From: Takakia lepidozioides
Taxonomy: Eukaryota > Streptophyta > Takakiopsida > Takakiales > Takakiaceae
Length of the DNA stretch: 64,000 bases
Reading direction: 5' to 3'
Assembly: GCA_030704615.1 (NCBI GenBank)
Contig: CM060731.1
Location: 20,708,001-20,772,000, forward strand
This document shows positions 1-12,800 of this stretch, piece by piece; the stretch's first letter is position 1, and the number at the start of each line of letters is the position of its first letter. The position numbers and the translations under genes are program-made. The notes beneath the pieces were generated by a model, which worked only from the letters and a program-made list of their open reading frames with translations, had not been told where the DNA came from and did no database searches.

Positions 1-107
1 TATTACAAGGTTATTTTTTCCGCACCCTTATCCAATAAATTTCTGGCCCTTTCATTGGCCTCCCTCAAAAAAAAAAAATCTCTCTAAATGACGTTGATGA
101 CATGGCC

Positions 108-114
108 TATAAAA
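108..114 (+). promoter_or_regulatory. candidate TATA box of the diacylglycerol kinase gene
   Basis: TATAAAA lies about 128 bases before the kinase ATG at 242, a plausible TATA position for a plant promoter. Two ACGTGG cores (around 114-119 and 128-133) follow and resemble bZIP-binding ACGT elements. The stretch also loosely resembles sequence near 33,720-33,800, so part of this promoter could derive from a repeat. No transcription start is visible. Confidence 0.35.
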
Positions 115-241
115 CGTGGCAACAATGACGTGGCACAGTAACGTCTACGCCCCACAGTAAGCTTTCAAACTGTTTGAGCTGCGCTCGCGCGTCTGATGTT
201 GACAAGGGGGTAGAGCTCTGCACTGCTTCGGGGCTGCTGCG

Positions 242-3200
242 ATGGGCGAGGACGATTTGGGGACCGCGGCATCCAGCTCAGGTTCTCCGCATGAAGAAAG
301 CAGCAGCCCAGGGTCGACGCCTGCCCTGACTGCCTCAGGACAATCTCTGAACAGATCGGCCCCTGAGGAGCATTCCTCTCACCAACCTGCGGACTCTGTG
401 CTGCTATCAGAACCAGATCCAGAGCTATCTTCTTCTTCAGGGGCAGGATTACTCAAAGCAGGTAGGGAGATAGTGATCTGGAAACTTCTAGAAGTTGGAG
501 ACATCTCTGGAATTGAAGGGTTGAAATCACCGGTAGTCCAGGGGTCAGGAGAAGATCAAGGACGATCTCCTCTGAAATGGTAATAAATTTTTCCAAATTG
601 AGGGTACTCCTGGGGGTGCTGTGTTGATCAGACCCGTACTTATTCGTCACGGTTTTCTTCACACTTGCAAAGGACATACTCTAGCACAAGGGTTTGAGGC
701 TCCTCTGCGGTATGACGGGATCGGGCATGTGGGATATGTTGCATTTAGATGAGGTTTGTACAATTTGAACGTTCAAATTGACACGCCTTGTTCTCTGATA
801 AACATTTGAGACATAGCTATGAGGCGAACCACAATGCTGGCAGGATTCAAGGGGTCCTCTAGATCACACAATAAGACTGAATCTCAATCAATACAACCCT
901 TGCTATGGGCACCATCCTACTTCCAGATTGTTATCTCATCCTTATGAGTCTCTTAAGCATAATTGTTTTTTCCAGTGTTGTCAAGGTTCAACCATAGTTC
1001 TTGAATCATAATAAACAACATGTCTCTGCCAGGAATCTCGAAGATAAACATGAGCCTTTTACAGGTAAATATAAGAGCCTCAAACCCCCAGGACGGAAGT
1101 TGAATGATGCCGACCTAAAGAAGTTGGTTGTGATTCCGGAGTACCTTGCCAAGGCTATGGTGGATGCCGTGATTTCAGAGGGAAAATCCCATCAGGAAGG
1201 TGCCGGCCTTGCAGACAACATAGATGCACCTTCTTGCCCTCTCTTAGTTTTTATCAACTCCAGAAGTGGAGGACAACTTGGCCCTGCCCTTCAAACCCGT
1301 CTTTCTGAGCTACTAAGCCCTATGCAGGTTAGCATGTCCATTTCTTCCATATTTGGTAGGGGCCTGCCAAGGAATTTGAATTGTCGTTCAATGTTCCAAC
1401 CCTAATTTGCATTTTGATGATAAACCTGATGTCCCTGCAGGAATGCCCCACTGATTGGCATTGGGCCATGCATTACTAGTCTGAAAAGATCTTTGACAAA
1501 TTCCAAAATTTCATGATGGATGTGACATGGGATCCTTGCAGGTGTATAACTTGGCAAACACAACACCTATCAATGTATTGCGCTATGGAGTGGAATGCCT
1601 AGACAAACTGGCCAATGCAGGGGATCACTGTGCTCACTTGACCCGGGAAAACTTACGACTAATGGTGATTGTCTTCTCCTGTTCAAACAGCTGCAGTCTC
1701 TGTAATTCATTCAATGGAGAAATCCAATACCAGTTCTCTGTATATTTCACAGTACAAAACTTAGCAATTGAGATGACTATCATGGTCTATTTGCTTTGTC
1801 CTCATATTATGATGTGAATGGTGCAAGGGTTCTTTCCTTCGATTGGGATTGGCAGCTATGAGCTATAATAAAACTAAAGTTCTCTGGCTTGTGATTTTGG
1901 GGTGTCAGGTGGCTGGCGGGGATGGGACGGTAGGGTGGGTACTGGCAAGCATGGCAGAGCTGCGCATGTTTTCGTTCGGTGGTCATATTCCACCTGTTGG
2001 CATCATCCCACTTGGCACTGGCAATGATCTCTCCCGCAGCTTTGGCTGGGTGTGTGGACTACCTGACAAGTTTAATTCCTTGTAATCTTTAAATGGTACC
2101 CTCACAACGTCATAGGTATAACTATGGCCAGTACTTGATTTCAGTTTCTTCAGCATGCTTCTCCATTATTCTGGACTACAGAAAACACCACACTGTGGAA
2201 TTCTTTTTGGAAAAGAGGGGTAGAAAAAGAAACAGAGGAAGTTGCCAGAAGAAAGTTGCAGAAAGCAGAAAGTTGCTGCAAGTACTTTCTGCAAGTGCTC
2301 TCATGAGAGTCAAGACATTCTTGTACACAAATGGCACTTTGAAGGGGGAGGCAGCAACTTTCTGCTTTAGAAGTGCCATTTGTGTACCAAAATATCTTGA
2401 CTCTCATGATGCAGTAAATTGCTCTCCACACTGTGCCAGATGGTCAAGCATTACACAGCTGGCAACTCAACACTTCCTGCACCTAGATCCTGGTATATTC
2501 TGCACAAGTAACACTTTCTAAGGTTGATGGGGGCATTGTTAATGCAGGGAGGAAAGTTCACTTCAGCCAGCCGCCGAAAGGTTAAAAAGTGGCTAGTCAA
2601 GACTGTCATTGCTTCAGTTGCACCCCTTGACAGGCAATTCTTATACCATGAAGAAGTGTATTTTGAGGGTGACAACTAGCATTTCTCCTGTCATAGTGTC
2701 GAGGGGGAGAGAGCACCCCTTGTTATACCAGATTGCAGATTTCTGGAGGTTACCTTTTGTGCTCTGCCCAAATCAGGGATGGGGTCTAAGCCCACAAAGC
2801 TGCAGAAATAGAAAGTCTAATGTGTAACCCCCAGGATTGAGACCTATCTTGCAAATCCAAGTTGGTCTTGACCTATCAGTTCTTCAGAAGGCTCTTTTAC
2901 CATAGTATCTAACCATCAGAAAATTCTGTCGAGTAGTTGGGACCAAGAAGGCTCGACGGTTCCAGCATTGTCTTGGAACTCTCGGATTGATTATGGGAGA
3001 GACTGTATCATCCTCACTGACAGGTATTAGCTATGGCATCACACCCTTGAGGGTATGGTTCCCGCAAGATATCAGCCCTCCCAGGATGGGTCTTAAGGAG
3101 AGGAAAACTCAGCTCAATTTTTTTGAGAATGTACTCAAAAGTCGTTGCTTGCCATAGCCTTGTGGCCTTAGACCCGTGCCCAGTTTGGGTGGAACAAGAA

Positions 3201-3501
3201 GGAACAGACACTGCCTTTGTGAGGGGCTCACTCCAGTAATGGGACCTACCTTGATATAAACAATTAGGTAAGGCTTTCCAGATTTCCTCTAGACAAATTT
3301 TGAGAGAGAATGCCCTTGTAAGACAGTGTCTGCCATAGCCTTGTGACAAATTTTGAGAGAGAATGTACTCATAATATGTTTGCCGTAGCCTTCTGGCCAT
3401 TGACCCTGTGCCCAGTTTGAGCTGAACACAAAGGACACAAACTACCTTTGTCAGGGCCTGATGCCAATAGTATGACTTACCTTGAAACAAACAATTGTTC
3501 C

Positions 3502-3557
<56 letters not shown>

Positions 3558-6500
3558 AGAGTTTAATGGCTCGAGGAATGCAGCTGGCAGGTGGTGGTGA
3601 CACCGTCACCTTTTCTTAAAGAGATGCATAAGCACTTGCCGCATTGCCTTCACCCTCAACGGCATGTTCCACTTCCAACCTCTGTAAGTTGTCTCTCCTT
3701 GTAACCCCTTCTTTTGTTCTGTGTCAACCCTCTCACCTTCATTCTTTGCAGAGTCTTTGGCGTCTTAGGAAGGATTATTCACAGCATAAAACAATTACAC
3801 TTTCTTGCAGGTTTCTGAAGACAAGGACCCTAACGCAGAAGGTTATCCTGCCTTTGAGGGGTTGTTCTGGAATTACTTGAGCATTGGTGAGGGAAACACC
3901 TTTGGATGTCCTTTTGTGCAATGTGTGCACCCATTAATTGATAGAGCCCCACTTTATATAGGTTGTATGTTTTAAGGCTCATGTGTTAAACAAGGCTTCT
4001 TGAGCTTATCAAGTTGTCTACAGGGCATGGTGGCAATAATGGATTGACCAAAGGAACCAAATGTAGATTAGGTCTTGATTGCGATTAATGTGGCGCTCAG
4101 CTTAATTCCACTTAGTTCTTTGCATGGATGGTCATTTCCGGTGGACCTGGTTGTCCCGAGAAGCCATTTGGCCTGGATGGTCCGTGCCTTCTGAGCATTG
4201 CTTGTCTGGGGCTGATTTGGCTCAACATGGATTTGCAAAGTGAAAACCATTAGTGCATTTGGGAGAATCGTCTTCGTGGATCTCCACAGGATACATCGCC
4301 GGACATTAATGGAGGGTTGGATGGGATACATATTGAGTGCAGGAATGGATGCCCAGGTGGCATACGGGTTCCATAAATTGCGTGATGACAAGCCTTGGAT
4401 TGCTCGAGGGCGAGTGTCAAATCAAGTACGTCTCCCTATACCGCAGACATTTGTTTTGTCCTGTTCCTTTGGAGTTCACCTGCAGTCTAAATTGCTCCAT
4501 TGCCTCCTGACATTTGAATCTTGAGTTACCCTTGAGAGGACATTGCCTGTGGGATATTCTCACAGAGCCAGTTGTAAGGTTCCTGCCCACCCACTGGCCC
4601 AATTTGTTTATAGCAGTGCTTCTGCACAGTAGATGGCTATCTGCTTACAGGGAATGGAATGTTGATTTAAAGGGACAAATGGTGTTCAGATTCTGGCACT
4701 GCTAATCTAGCCCCCTACCTTCCATACGCGACTGTGGGTAAGGTTGCACTGCCATCCACACTATGGTGTGCTAAGGACAAGAGGACAAGAAAGTGACAGA
4801 GTTCTTTGCTAAAAACCAAAAGAAGAAAAGTGAGAAAGAGAGGTCCATAAGTGGCCCCAAGGGCCCATGAGAGAAAGACATGAAATGAAATGGTCCTCTA
4901 TAACAAGAAATGAAATGAAATGAAATGGTGCTTTATAACGTCCGCGGAAAGCTCATAGAGCTTATGGGACAAATGGAAGGAAGAACATGAGAGAAAATAG
5001 GAAAACCAGAGTCAGAGTAAAGAACTATTGTTCGAGTGATTGTCTAAGGGTGAATGCCTCGTGCAGGTAGGCTGCCAAACATTTCTGATCCTCATAGTGG
5101 AAGACTTCAGTGAGAGATTGGGTTCCACGGAATAGACAATGGAATCTCCCACGGATCTCATAGTATAGGGGGGCAATAGAAGAAGTGTTCTTCAGTTTCA
5201 ATTTCCTGGCTGCGCCCTGTGCAAGCAGGACATAGGCGGTCCTCCCGCTGCAGGTTTTCCCATCTGCCAGTCTCTATCCGTAGGTTGTGGGAGCCCACCC
5301 TGAACCACCCCAAAGCCCTCAGGAGAGAAGGAGATAAAGAAAGAAAGAAATTTTAGCCCATTCACAGAGGTGGGGAGTCACAGACACGTGGGGGACTTTC
5401 TGTCCTGGGAATTTTTCAGTGATTCATACAGAAACTCCTCCCAAATGCTCAGACTATGGCTCAAATGTTAGGTTGGGTGACACAAGACTTTGTAAACATT
5501 TGAACGCTGAAAATTTAGAGGCTTCACCTAAGGACCCATTGAGAAGGTGCTGAATACTTTCTGCTGTATGTAGCTTTGTGTCTGACCAAGGAAAAACTAT
5601 TTTTCAGTGATTGTGTGTTTTAATACCTGAGTTTATTTGATTGGAAGCAGAGGCAGGGCGTTGGATGGTTGACATAGAGGGTAGGGTTAAACTGCAGATG
5701 ATTTATTCAAGCTATGGCTGCACCCAAGGCTGGTTCTGCACATCCTGCTCCACGGCTGCTGGATCCAGGTGGAGCCTTGGCATTGGTCTTCCTTGGTCAA
5801 CTGTCTTTTTCACCGGCTTTGTCTTCTGTTGTCCCTCTTGTGCAGCTTGAGTCAAATAGTCAGTCTTCATTTTTTGGGCATTGCTAAAGATTCAGTTCTG
5901 TTGTTATGCAATCTCTCCAAGGGTATGGACACCGTTAGTCAGGCATCACTTGGAATATCATCACTAGGGGTAGATACAAGGTGTCTGTGCTTTGAACTCG
6001 GTCATATGTCATACAAGAAGTGGTTGAGGGAGGAATGAGTCCAGAGGGTAGAGCGGTGCTTGCTCAAGGTTGTCCAGGACCAAAAATTGTATTTCCAACA
6101 ACTCACCCTAATTTCTTATCTCTCAAGGAATATTAAGGGGAACTCTGATTTAACAAGACTTACACAAAACGAACATACTTGTAATGCTAGATCTTTAGTG
6201 TCAGATGGAGTTAGGGTCACTTTCCATGTGAACTCTTTCGCGTTTGCCGACATCATCCAAGATGGCGTTGACCAAGGGTCCCATTCATTGACTATTCGGA
6301 TGGTCGTGCAAACCGATCTCCAAACCCGTTTTGGTGTTTTCACCGGTAACCTCGTCGAAGACCTGCGTAGAGAATGGAAGCAAGCATCATGATGACCTGA
6401 TAGGGCTACTCATAATGAAAGGACCCAGCCAGCCAACGCCTCACATTGAGGTGCGGGTTGCTTTGTATGGGACCCAGTTAGTGTTGAACGGGTGTGCTGG

Positions 6501-8597
6501 CACATGGAACTACCCGTTCTCTCCTACGTGACATCAACATCACGGGAAATGGGTCCACATGGAAAGTGGCCCTTAGTCTTCACTAACTTTTAGTCTTGTC
6601 TTAGAAGAACTTGCCTCGGTTTTTTAAATTGTTAGTGTAGAAATAAGGATTATTTGTATTTTGGTGTAGAATCGGAAGTGACAAATTAACAGCTGCTCTG
6701 AATGGCTGTAAGATGAACAGTGACCAAGGAAGTGTCAGGGCTCAGTCTGCCTAACAGTATCCTACGTCTCCAGAGTCTTACAGGGTAGCTTGGTGGTATC
6801 AAGATAGAATATGCTTGTGCCAGCAGTTACTGTCATGGCACGTGGTTGGTGGGAGCAGAGTATCCAGTCTCTGGGGATATGCATTTATAAAAGCAGCAGG
6901 ACTAATCTCTATGTTGCAGCTCATGCAGATATGTAAATTGCAACCGGTAATCACAAGGCTTTTGCTTGCCAACAAATGAGGCAGGTCTGAAGTTGCTAAC
7001 AGTGGTTGTGGCTGACCATTGGTGGTACTTTGTACATTCCAAATCTGTCCTGTCGGGGAAGATGCCACCAATGATTGGTGCAAAAAGCACTAAAGAGAGT
7101 CTAATATTGGGTCTAGATGTGTGCAGAAGGGTAAATAACATTGTTCGGCTTCTCATAAGACACCGGCAAAATAGCAACAAGGTGTGGGAGGAGGTGTATA
7201 TTCCTGACAAGTAAGCATTACCTGAACATCTTGGCTTAAATTCAGTGCTTGGTGTGGCTAAGGCATGGGAGTTCCTCGTGGATGGATGGCCAACCCTTGA
7301 CCAAGTAATAGTAAGACCAGAAGATCACTTTAGAAGTATCTACAATACAATGTTAAGAATTGGAGCTGTACATTGGCAAAATGTTCATTCCTCATCTTAG
7401 GCTTGGCTTTTGATGTTTCTGATGTAATCAACTTACTTCAGGGTATATGTGTTGCAGTATACGGGCAATTTTAATCTTGAATCTCCAGAGTTATGCCGGT
7501 GGCCGAAACCCATGGGGTCAGCCTGGAAGTAAAAACTCATGGAAGGTGCAGTCCTTTGCTGACTGACAGTGTCCAGATTTGGATTGCTTCCAAGTATTTT
7601 GCTACTTCCTTTGGGCAATGAACTAAAAATGTATATGTCCACATAAAGATTTTATTTGATAATGTAGCCTAGCACTTGGCATGGGATGTGATCTGCTGTC
7701 CTTTTCTTCCTTTAAAGCTATTTGTCAGGAATACCATTTAATAAACGTAAACCACCTGCATCTCGACACAGGTAATGGATGGGAGGAGAATTATGGGCAA
7801 ACCATTTTACATCTCATATATTGGCTGGGTTTCAACTTGCTACATGTTTTTCATTCTTTGAGAACTGAAATTCTGTGCCTCGGTTTGCGCTGACCATTGT
7901 TTTACAATCTACCTTCACTTTGTTTGTGGTAGTCCAGAACAGGTTGGAGGTGGCAAAAGTAGATGATGGGCTACTTGAGATTGTGGGATTACGGGACGGC
8001 TGGCACTTGGCCTGTGTCATGATTAATGGCCTCAGAGCAGTTCGTCTCTGCCAGGTTATCTACGAGGACCTTTCTTAAACTAACTTGAGTAGGGGAGTCG
8101 ACATTGTCCTGCTAGCCATCAAATCTGCAATCCACTCTAGGATATGTCGTATTCACTTCAATTGGAACAGTCAGTGAGCACAACAGTATTAACAGATTCT
8201 TTTTCCATTGTTTCACAGTTGAAGATCCTCCCCACTTTTAGTAACATCTTGCGTCTCTCACACTTTCAAAAGCAACAGCAGAATAAGCCTCAATATTGCA
8301 CGTAGGATGCCATGGGCTCTCAGAGATTTATGGCGGTCTGTTGATACATGTCATGGGTCGACAAAGCACTACAGCTTGTTGCTCACTCTTTTGCTCTGCG
8401 TCTGCTGCTCCTGCCCGGGTCTCTGTAATGGACAGGCTGAAGCTGTGCGATTGGAGCTGGCGGGGGACCGTTTGAATGCGTACCTGCAGATGGACGGAGA
8501 GCCCTGGCGGCAACCACTGGGTCGATCAGACGAGCCTGTGACAGTTGTAGAAATTGAACGAAACACCCTTCCCTCTCTAATGCTTCTTCGACAATGA
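242..8597 (+). CDS. DGK: diacylglycerol kinase, plant type, about 14 exons
   Basis: Diacylglycerol kinase phosphorylates diacylglycerol with ATP to phosphatidic acid in lipid signalling. Exons read by phase: 242-579, 1033-1327, 1542-1664, 1909-2049, 2548-2633, an unresolved short exon (candidate near 2739-2780), about 3622-3683, 3811-3886, 4343-4425, 5698-5768, 7127-7210, 7458-7528, about 7933-8054, 8436-8597. The catalytic domain carries [13 protein letters not shown] in exon 2, then GGDGTVGW and [15 protein letters not shown] in exon 4. The accessory domain carries [48 protein letters not shown] and [11 protein letters not shown]. There is no C1 domain or membrane segment, as in the small plant DGKs. 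About 113 Ser/Glu-rich residues precede the conserved part, more than I recall for the family. The start is the first ATG of an open frame with a TATA box upstream. Exon 5 would need a GC donor. Family certain; exact model less so. Confidence 0.9.
2262..2410. repeat. interleaved inverted repeats in kinase intron 4
   Basis: Segment A (2262-2279) and its exact reverse complement (2351-2368) alternate with segment B (2300-2340) and its near-perfect reverse complement (2370-2410). The order A, B, A', B' is interleaved rather than nested, so the two stems cannot both form as a simple hairpin. B/B' alone makes a stem of about 40 bp with a loop of about 29 nt. It could be a rearranged foldback element; no protein is encoded. 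Confidence 0.7.
3014..3490 (-). mobile_element. LINE 3' end fragments, duplicated, in kinase intron
   Basis: Read on -, this stretch contains [15 protein letters not shown] followed by a TRLWQ-type segment and FEYIL, in two imperfect copies. It matches the C-terminus and 3' untranslated part of the LINE at 56.1-59.8 kb (LEDIWKTWINCLFQG there). It lies antisense to the kinase. The open frame is part of a mobile-element tail, not a gene. Confidence 0.65.
3508..3553. repeat. (GA)n microsatellite
   Basis: An uninterrupted GA dinucleotide run of about 46 bases directly follows the LINE tail fragments, inside a kinase intron. Confidence 0.95.
4881..5325 (-). mobile_element. LINE 3' terminal fragment with (GAAAT)n end, in kinase intron
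   Basis: On - the sequence reads [11 protein letters not shown], then REDRLCPAC, then EEHFFYCP and, after a frameshift, a further open stretch ending near [12 protein letters not shown]. This His/Cys arrangement is the C-terminal zinc-binding region of non-LTR retrotransposons. The lower-coordinate end carries repeats of GAAAT (TTTCA on the element strand), a typical simple-repeat LINE tail. A related piece lies at 40,103-40,330. It is 5' truncated, frameshifted and dead. Confidence 0.75.
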
Positions 8598-9329
8598 GGA
8601 CCTTGAACCTGTTCAATGGAGTTGCAGGGGAATGAAAGGGGTTGTTTAGATAAGCAGCTGTAGCAACAACCATTGGGTAGGTCAGATGAGCCTCCGACTG
8701 AAGGAGATTGAATATTTCTCAAGTAGCATTCAGATGTTTATATTGATGAGGGAACATACCACCATATCCCAAAATAAGAGTGATTTGAACGACTTGAACC
8801 ATTCTGGTTCTTATTCATTCTAAAGAGGTTGTATGCACAATGGAATGACATGTTTTTGATTGTTACATGACAATTCCTCTTGCATCAACATAACCTGCAA
8901 GGAAGATACAATAGAGGACCTATCATACTGTTGTTTTTTTGTTATGCTTGGAGCTAGTGTCGCCGTGCACCTTAATTTTGTGCATTGAGCTTGGTGGAAA
9001 TTACCTTGTCAATGTACATTGTGGGACTGGGTTATTCACAATAACATAATTGTGGAAGGGTCGGTGATGGATTGTTTGATACAAGATGGAAAGCAAAATA
9101 CCAGATGACACACCCAATGTCCAGAAACCACAATTCTTGTGGATCTTCTAAGACTGTACTTACATTGAAACCTGCCCAAGCAGATGTAACTTTATGGTAT
9201 CATGCACTCCCAAGGGCTACCACTTTCTATTTGGAAGATGGACACCTCTTAGCATAGCAACAGAGTGCCCCGACCCCAAGTCTCCAAAGTCCATATATAG
9301 TATATATTGTATACTCGCATGATCATGTA

Positions 9330-9335
9330 AATAAA
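9330..9335 (+). terminator. candidate polyadenylation signal of the kinase gene
   Basis: AATAAA lies about 730 bases after the kinase stop codon and 540 bases before the next gene's ATG on the same strand. It is the best poly(A) signal between the two genes; the 3' UTR length is inferred. Confidence 0.4.
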
Positions 9336-9875
9336 GCTGTTTCATCATCCAAAACATCACTGTTGTTGCAACAGTTTTTGACTGACCTCGGATTTGGGTT
9401 GTCAACGAGAAATGTGACAGAGTTTGACTCCTTTCATAAGCTGGTCTACAGCCATGGATGAAGATCGTGTCTGTGGATGGATAAGTGGGTTTCATCCTCA
9501 GCCGGCCTGGCTGTGCGTGAAGGCAAAGCTAGAGCAGCATTATGGCACGCCAAGGATTGCCCAGCGCCAGAGAGATGCATGGATCCATCGCTAGCGCAGG
9601 TTGCATGAAGGCACTGCTTCATTCTGAATAGGGTTGAATTGGATCGAGATCCTCAATTATACTTTCTTGCCATGGCTCAGGTTTGAATCTTTGCAGCGCC
9701 TTGCTGTCCTCGTACATGTCGTGCCTTTGAAATTGAAGAATTATCTACGCGGATCTTCAGGATAGAATGTGATTTGTATCTTCTCATAAAAGGATCCACT
9801 TTCTTGTTCCAGATTTGAGTGCATTGGATAGGAGGATTTTGTGGTTGATTAGGTTTCACGGATGTTCTGTGGGTT

Positions 9876-12800
9876 ATGGATGGGCAGGTTGGGGAAGGAA
9901 CGAAGAATAGCCTTGAAAAGATCAAGAAGCAGCTGGACTCTGCTTCAGGAAGTGTTCTCCTGCAAGGAACCCTTCTTAAGCGTTCTGAAACAGTAAGTTG
10001 TTGTGTGCTTGCTAAGCTTTCCAGATCAGGCCTCAGGAGTGCATTCTCTATCTTCTACCATAGTTTACTGGATTTCCTGTGCTTGATTGCAACCTAACAT
10101 ACCATTTTGTTTATATATCATCACGGATATCCACTACGTATTCTGCGTTTGGTCATAGGGATAAAAGGGGGCTAGTGGAATTTGTGCTGAACGCAGCTGA
10201 ATTCGGTGCACTGTGCTGGATAAAGCGCCCAAGTGGTCAGATTGTAGTAATCGATCGGATTGGAAGGGCAATCTCTTTCAGCAATGCAGTAATTCACTCG
10301 TGTGTGTGCTCATTCTGATCCCCTTGATTGTGATAAAGCTGGGACTCTGTGGGTGTAGAATGAAGCACATCAAGCAAACCGTTGGCAGGTTGGCTCTATA
10401 GTACAACATGCAATGTGCACAGGGTGTTTGTGTTGCTAAACTCTGGAGGTGCCTCTTGTGCAGCTTCGCAAATGGAATCAACGATGGTTCACGCTAGACC
10501 CTGCAACTGGCAAGTTCGAGTATAGGTTTGAGGCTGGACTCAGGCTTGTTGATTCAGATAAGTGGTTAAGAAAGTCTTACTGTGAATGGGTCAGGTCTGA
10601 GGATGAGTTCAAAGTCTTCTCAAAGAAGCCATTCAAGTCAGAAAGTTATTGTTTCTTCGTTGTTTCATGCAGGTCACAAAGAGGTGATGCGACTCCGAGA
10701 GGGTTGATTACGTTTGATCCTGACAGCACAGTCACAGTCTTGCCCCTCAACATTCAGTAAGATGCTTTGTTGGTTGAAAGGAGTTTACATCTTTACTTGG
10801 GTCACTTCTAATGAACACAATGGGCATGTCTTCACTCAGGAAGACCTCATCAAGCTGAATTCTAACGCTTTCTGCATAATCAATATTGACTGTGGTAAAA
10901 CAGGTCTGCACAACGCATTGGAAATTTTTTGTATACAAGAAATTCCATAGATTTTATTATGCTGCATGACCATCAGAAGATCAGAAAAGAAGTACTGTTA
11001 AATAGAAAATTCTTCTTTCCATAGTGGTATCGAGTGGGTAATTATTTGGTGGTTATTGGCTGTTGTGCAGGGGTAACCAGAAGTATGATGGATGCTGCTT
11101 TTGTATCCTTCTCCGGAGGAAGTATTGAATTGCAGAATTATCTTGTTTGTCTCTAACGTTGCTGATCAGGTGTTCTCACAGCCAGAAATCAGTTAGTCTG
11201 CAGCCTCTGTCATCTTAAGCGCCATCTGTTTTAGATTGAGAAATCAGACCAATCCATGTGCCAAAAAAGACCAAGCCCAGCACACCCCAGGAACGTTTGC
11301 GGTACCGCTTCAGATTATTCTAGGAGATCTCCACGTGAAGGAATATGACAATGAAGTGTTGTGGGTTATAGATCAAAATGTGCAAGGTATTCAGGAAACT
11401 GTTAAATGAGGAAGGAAAGAAAACCTCAGAAAATACAGAGCAGATTCTTGTGCCCAGGATGTAGATTAATTGACTAGGATGCTCTCCCTTTTGTTCCAAA
11501 GAAGTGCTCCTAGGCAAGACTGCCTATACTCAGCAAACACAGAGCTAGTGCAGGACCTGCTCCTGAATTCCAGGTTCTTCAAGTCTAGTGCATGCAATTA
11601 CAGATGAGCAGTCTCATGAAGAGTCTTCAATTGATCTTACATTAATATGGTCACTAGATATTGGCACACCACAGAAACAGGAGTATTTCCTCTGTGCGGA
11701 GACAGCAGCAGCGGCTAGAGCTTGGGTGGCAACCTTAAGGTGAGCAACTGAACATCTTCTTGTTGTAACTAGGGATGCAACTACTAAGGCTTCTCTGTGG
11801 ATGGTGGGATTTTCGGCATCACAAGTTTTGTCCGCGTGTAGTAGGGAGGCTTCCTGATGCATCACCACCAAGTGGCAAATTGATGAATGGGATATTGTCT
11901 TTCCACTACTGCTCACACCATAGCGAAATGCACTAGTTTTGAAAACACAGAAGAGGAGTAAAGGAAAACTGGGTATCAATGAGGTATCAATGTGTTGTAA
12001 GGGGGTCAGGGGGATTTCCTTCTGAAGGAAAACTTTCCAAGGTGATTGAAGCACGGAGACTGTGCATGGCACCCATTTATAAGGGAAGGGAGGAGCAGCA
12101 ACAGCTGAGGTTGAGCTGCCATTCTATCCGGCAGAATTATTGTTGGTGGGCAAGCCCACATGATGTTGTCGGGGTAAGTAAAGAGTTTGTTGCATGTATT
12201 CATTACAGGGCAGCAGCATTAGTGCTGCGGGCCCACAAGGAGGCTGTGAACTCTCTGAGTGGCAATGGCCGTGCCAAACTTGGAACGGTGGCTGCTGTGG
12301 TTGCTGCTGCCAATGCTACTGCGAGAGATGCAGCCAAGGATTTGCAAATGGCAATGAAAATTGCTGCTGTTCCGTCTTCTGCCCCGCAGCCTTCTGATGC
12401 TGGCAATATGGACGATGTGACTGTCATGAAGGTCTGCTTGGCCTCCACTACTTGCATCTTATTTGTTAAGACCTGTTATTTTTCGTGTCTTGGAATCATT
12501 TACAACTGTAATAGTCACTTCTCTTTCATAGGGAATTGCAGTTATATGAGTGAGTATGTACGAGCTTTCACAAGGAGAAGAATGGCAGCAATGTCAGCTT
12601 AGTAAACCTTTTGTTGCTTTTGAGTTTGGTAAGGTGTTAATGTATGAGTAAGATAGTAAGATAACACATTCTTGGATGGCTACTTCTGGAAAGTGGCAGA
12701 AACTCAGTACCAAGATTAGTATAGTGGTATAATGGTGATGAAGTTGATGATCTGAGACGTTGTGATTGACAACACACAATGTTAGTACTGCACCCTCTCT

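Noticed and set aside
3014-3490. 158-codon minus-strand frame as a gene
   Set aside because: It matches a LINE 3' end in two copies and runs antisense in an intron.
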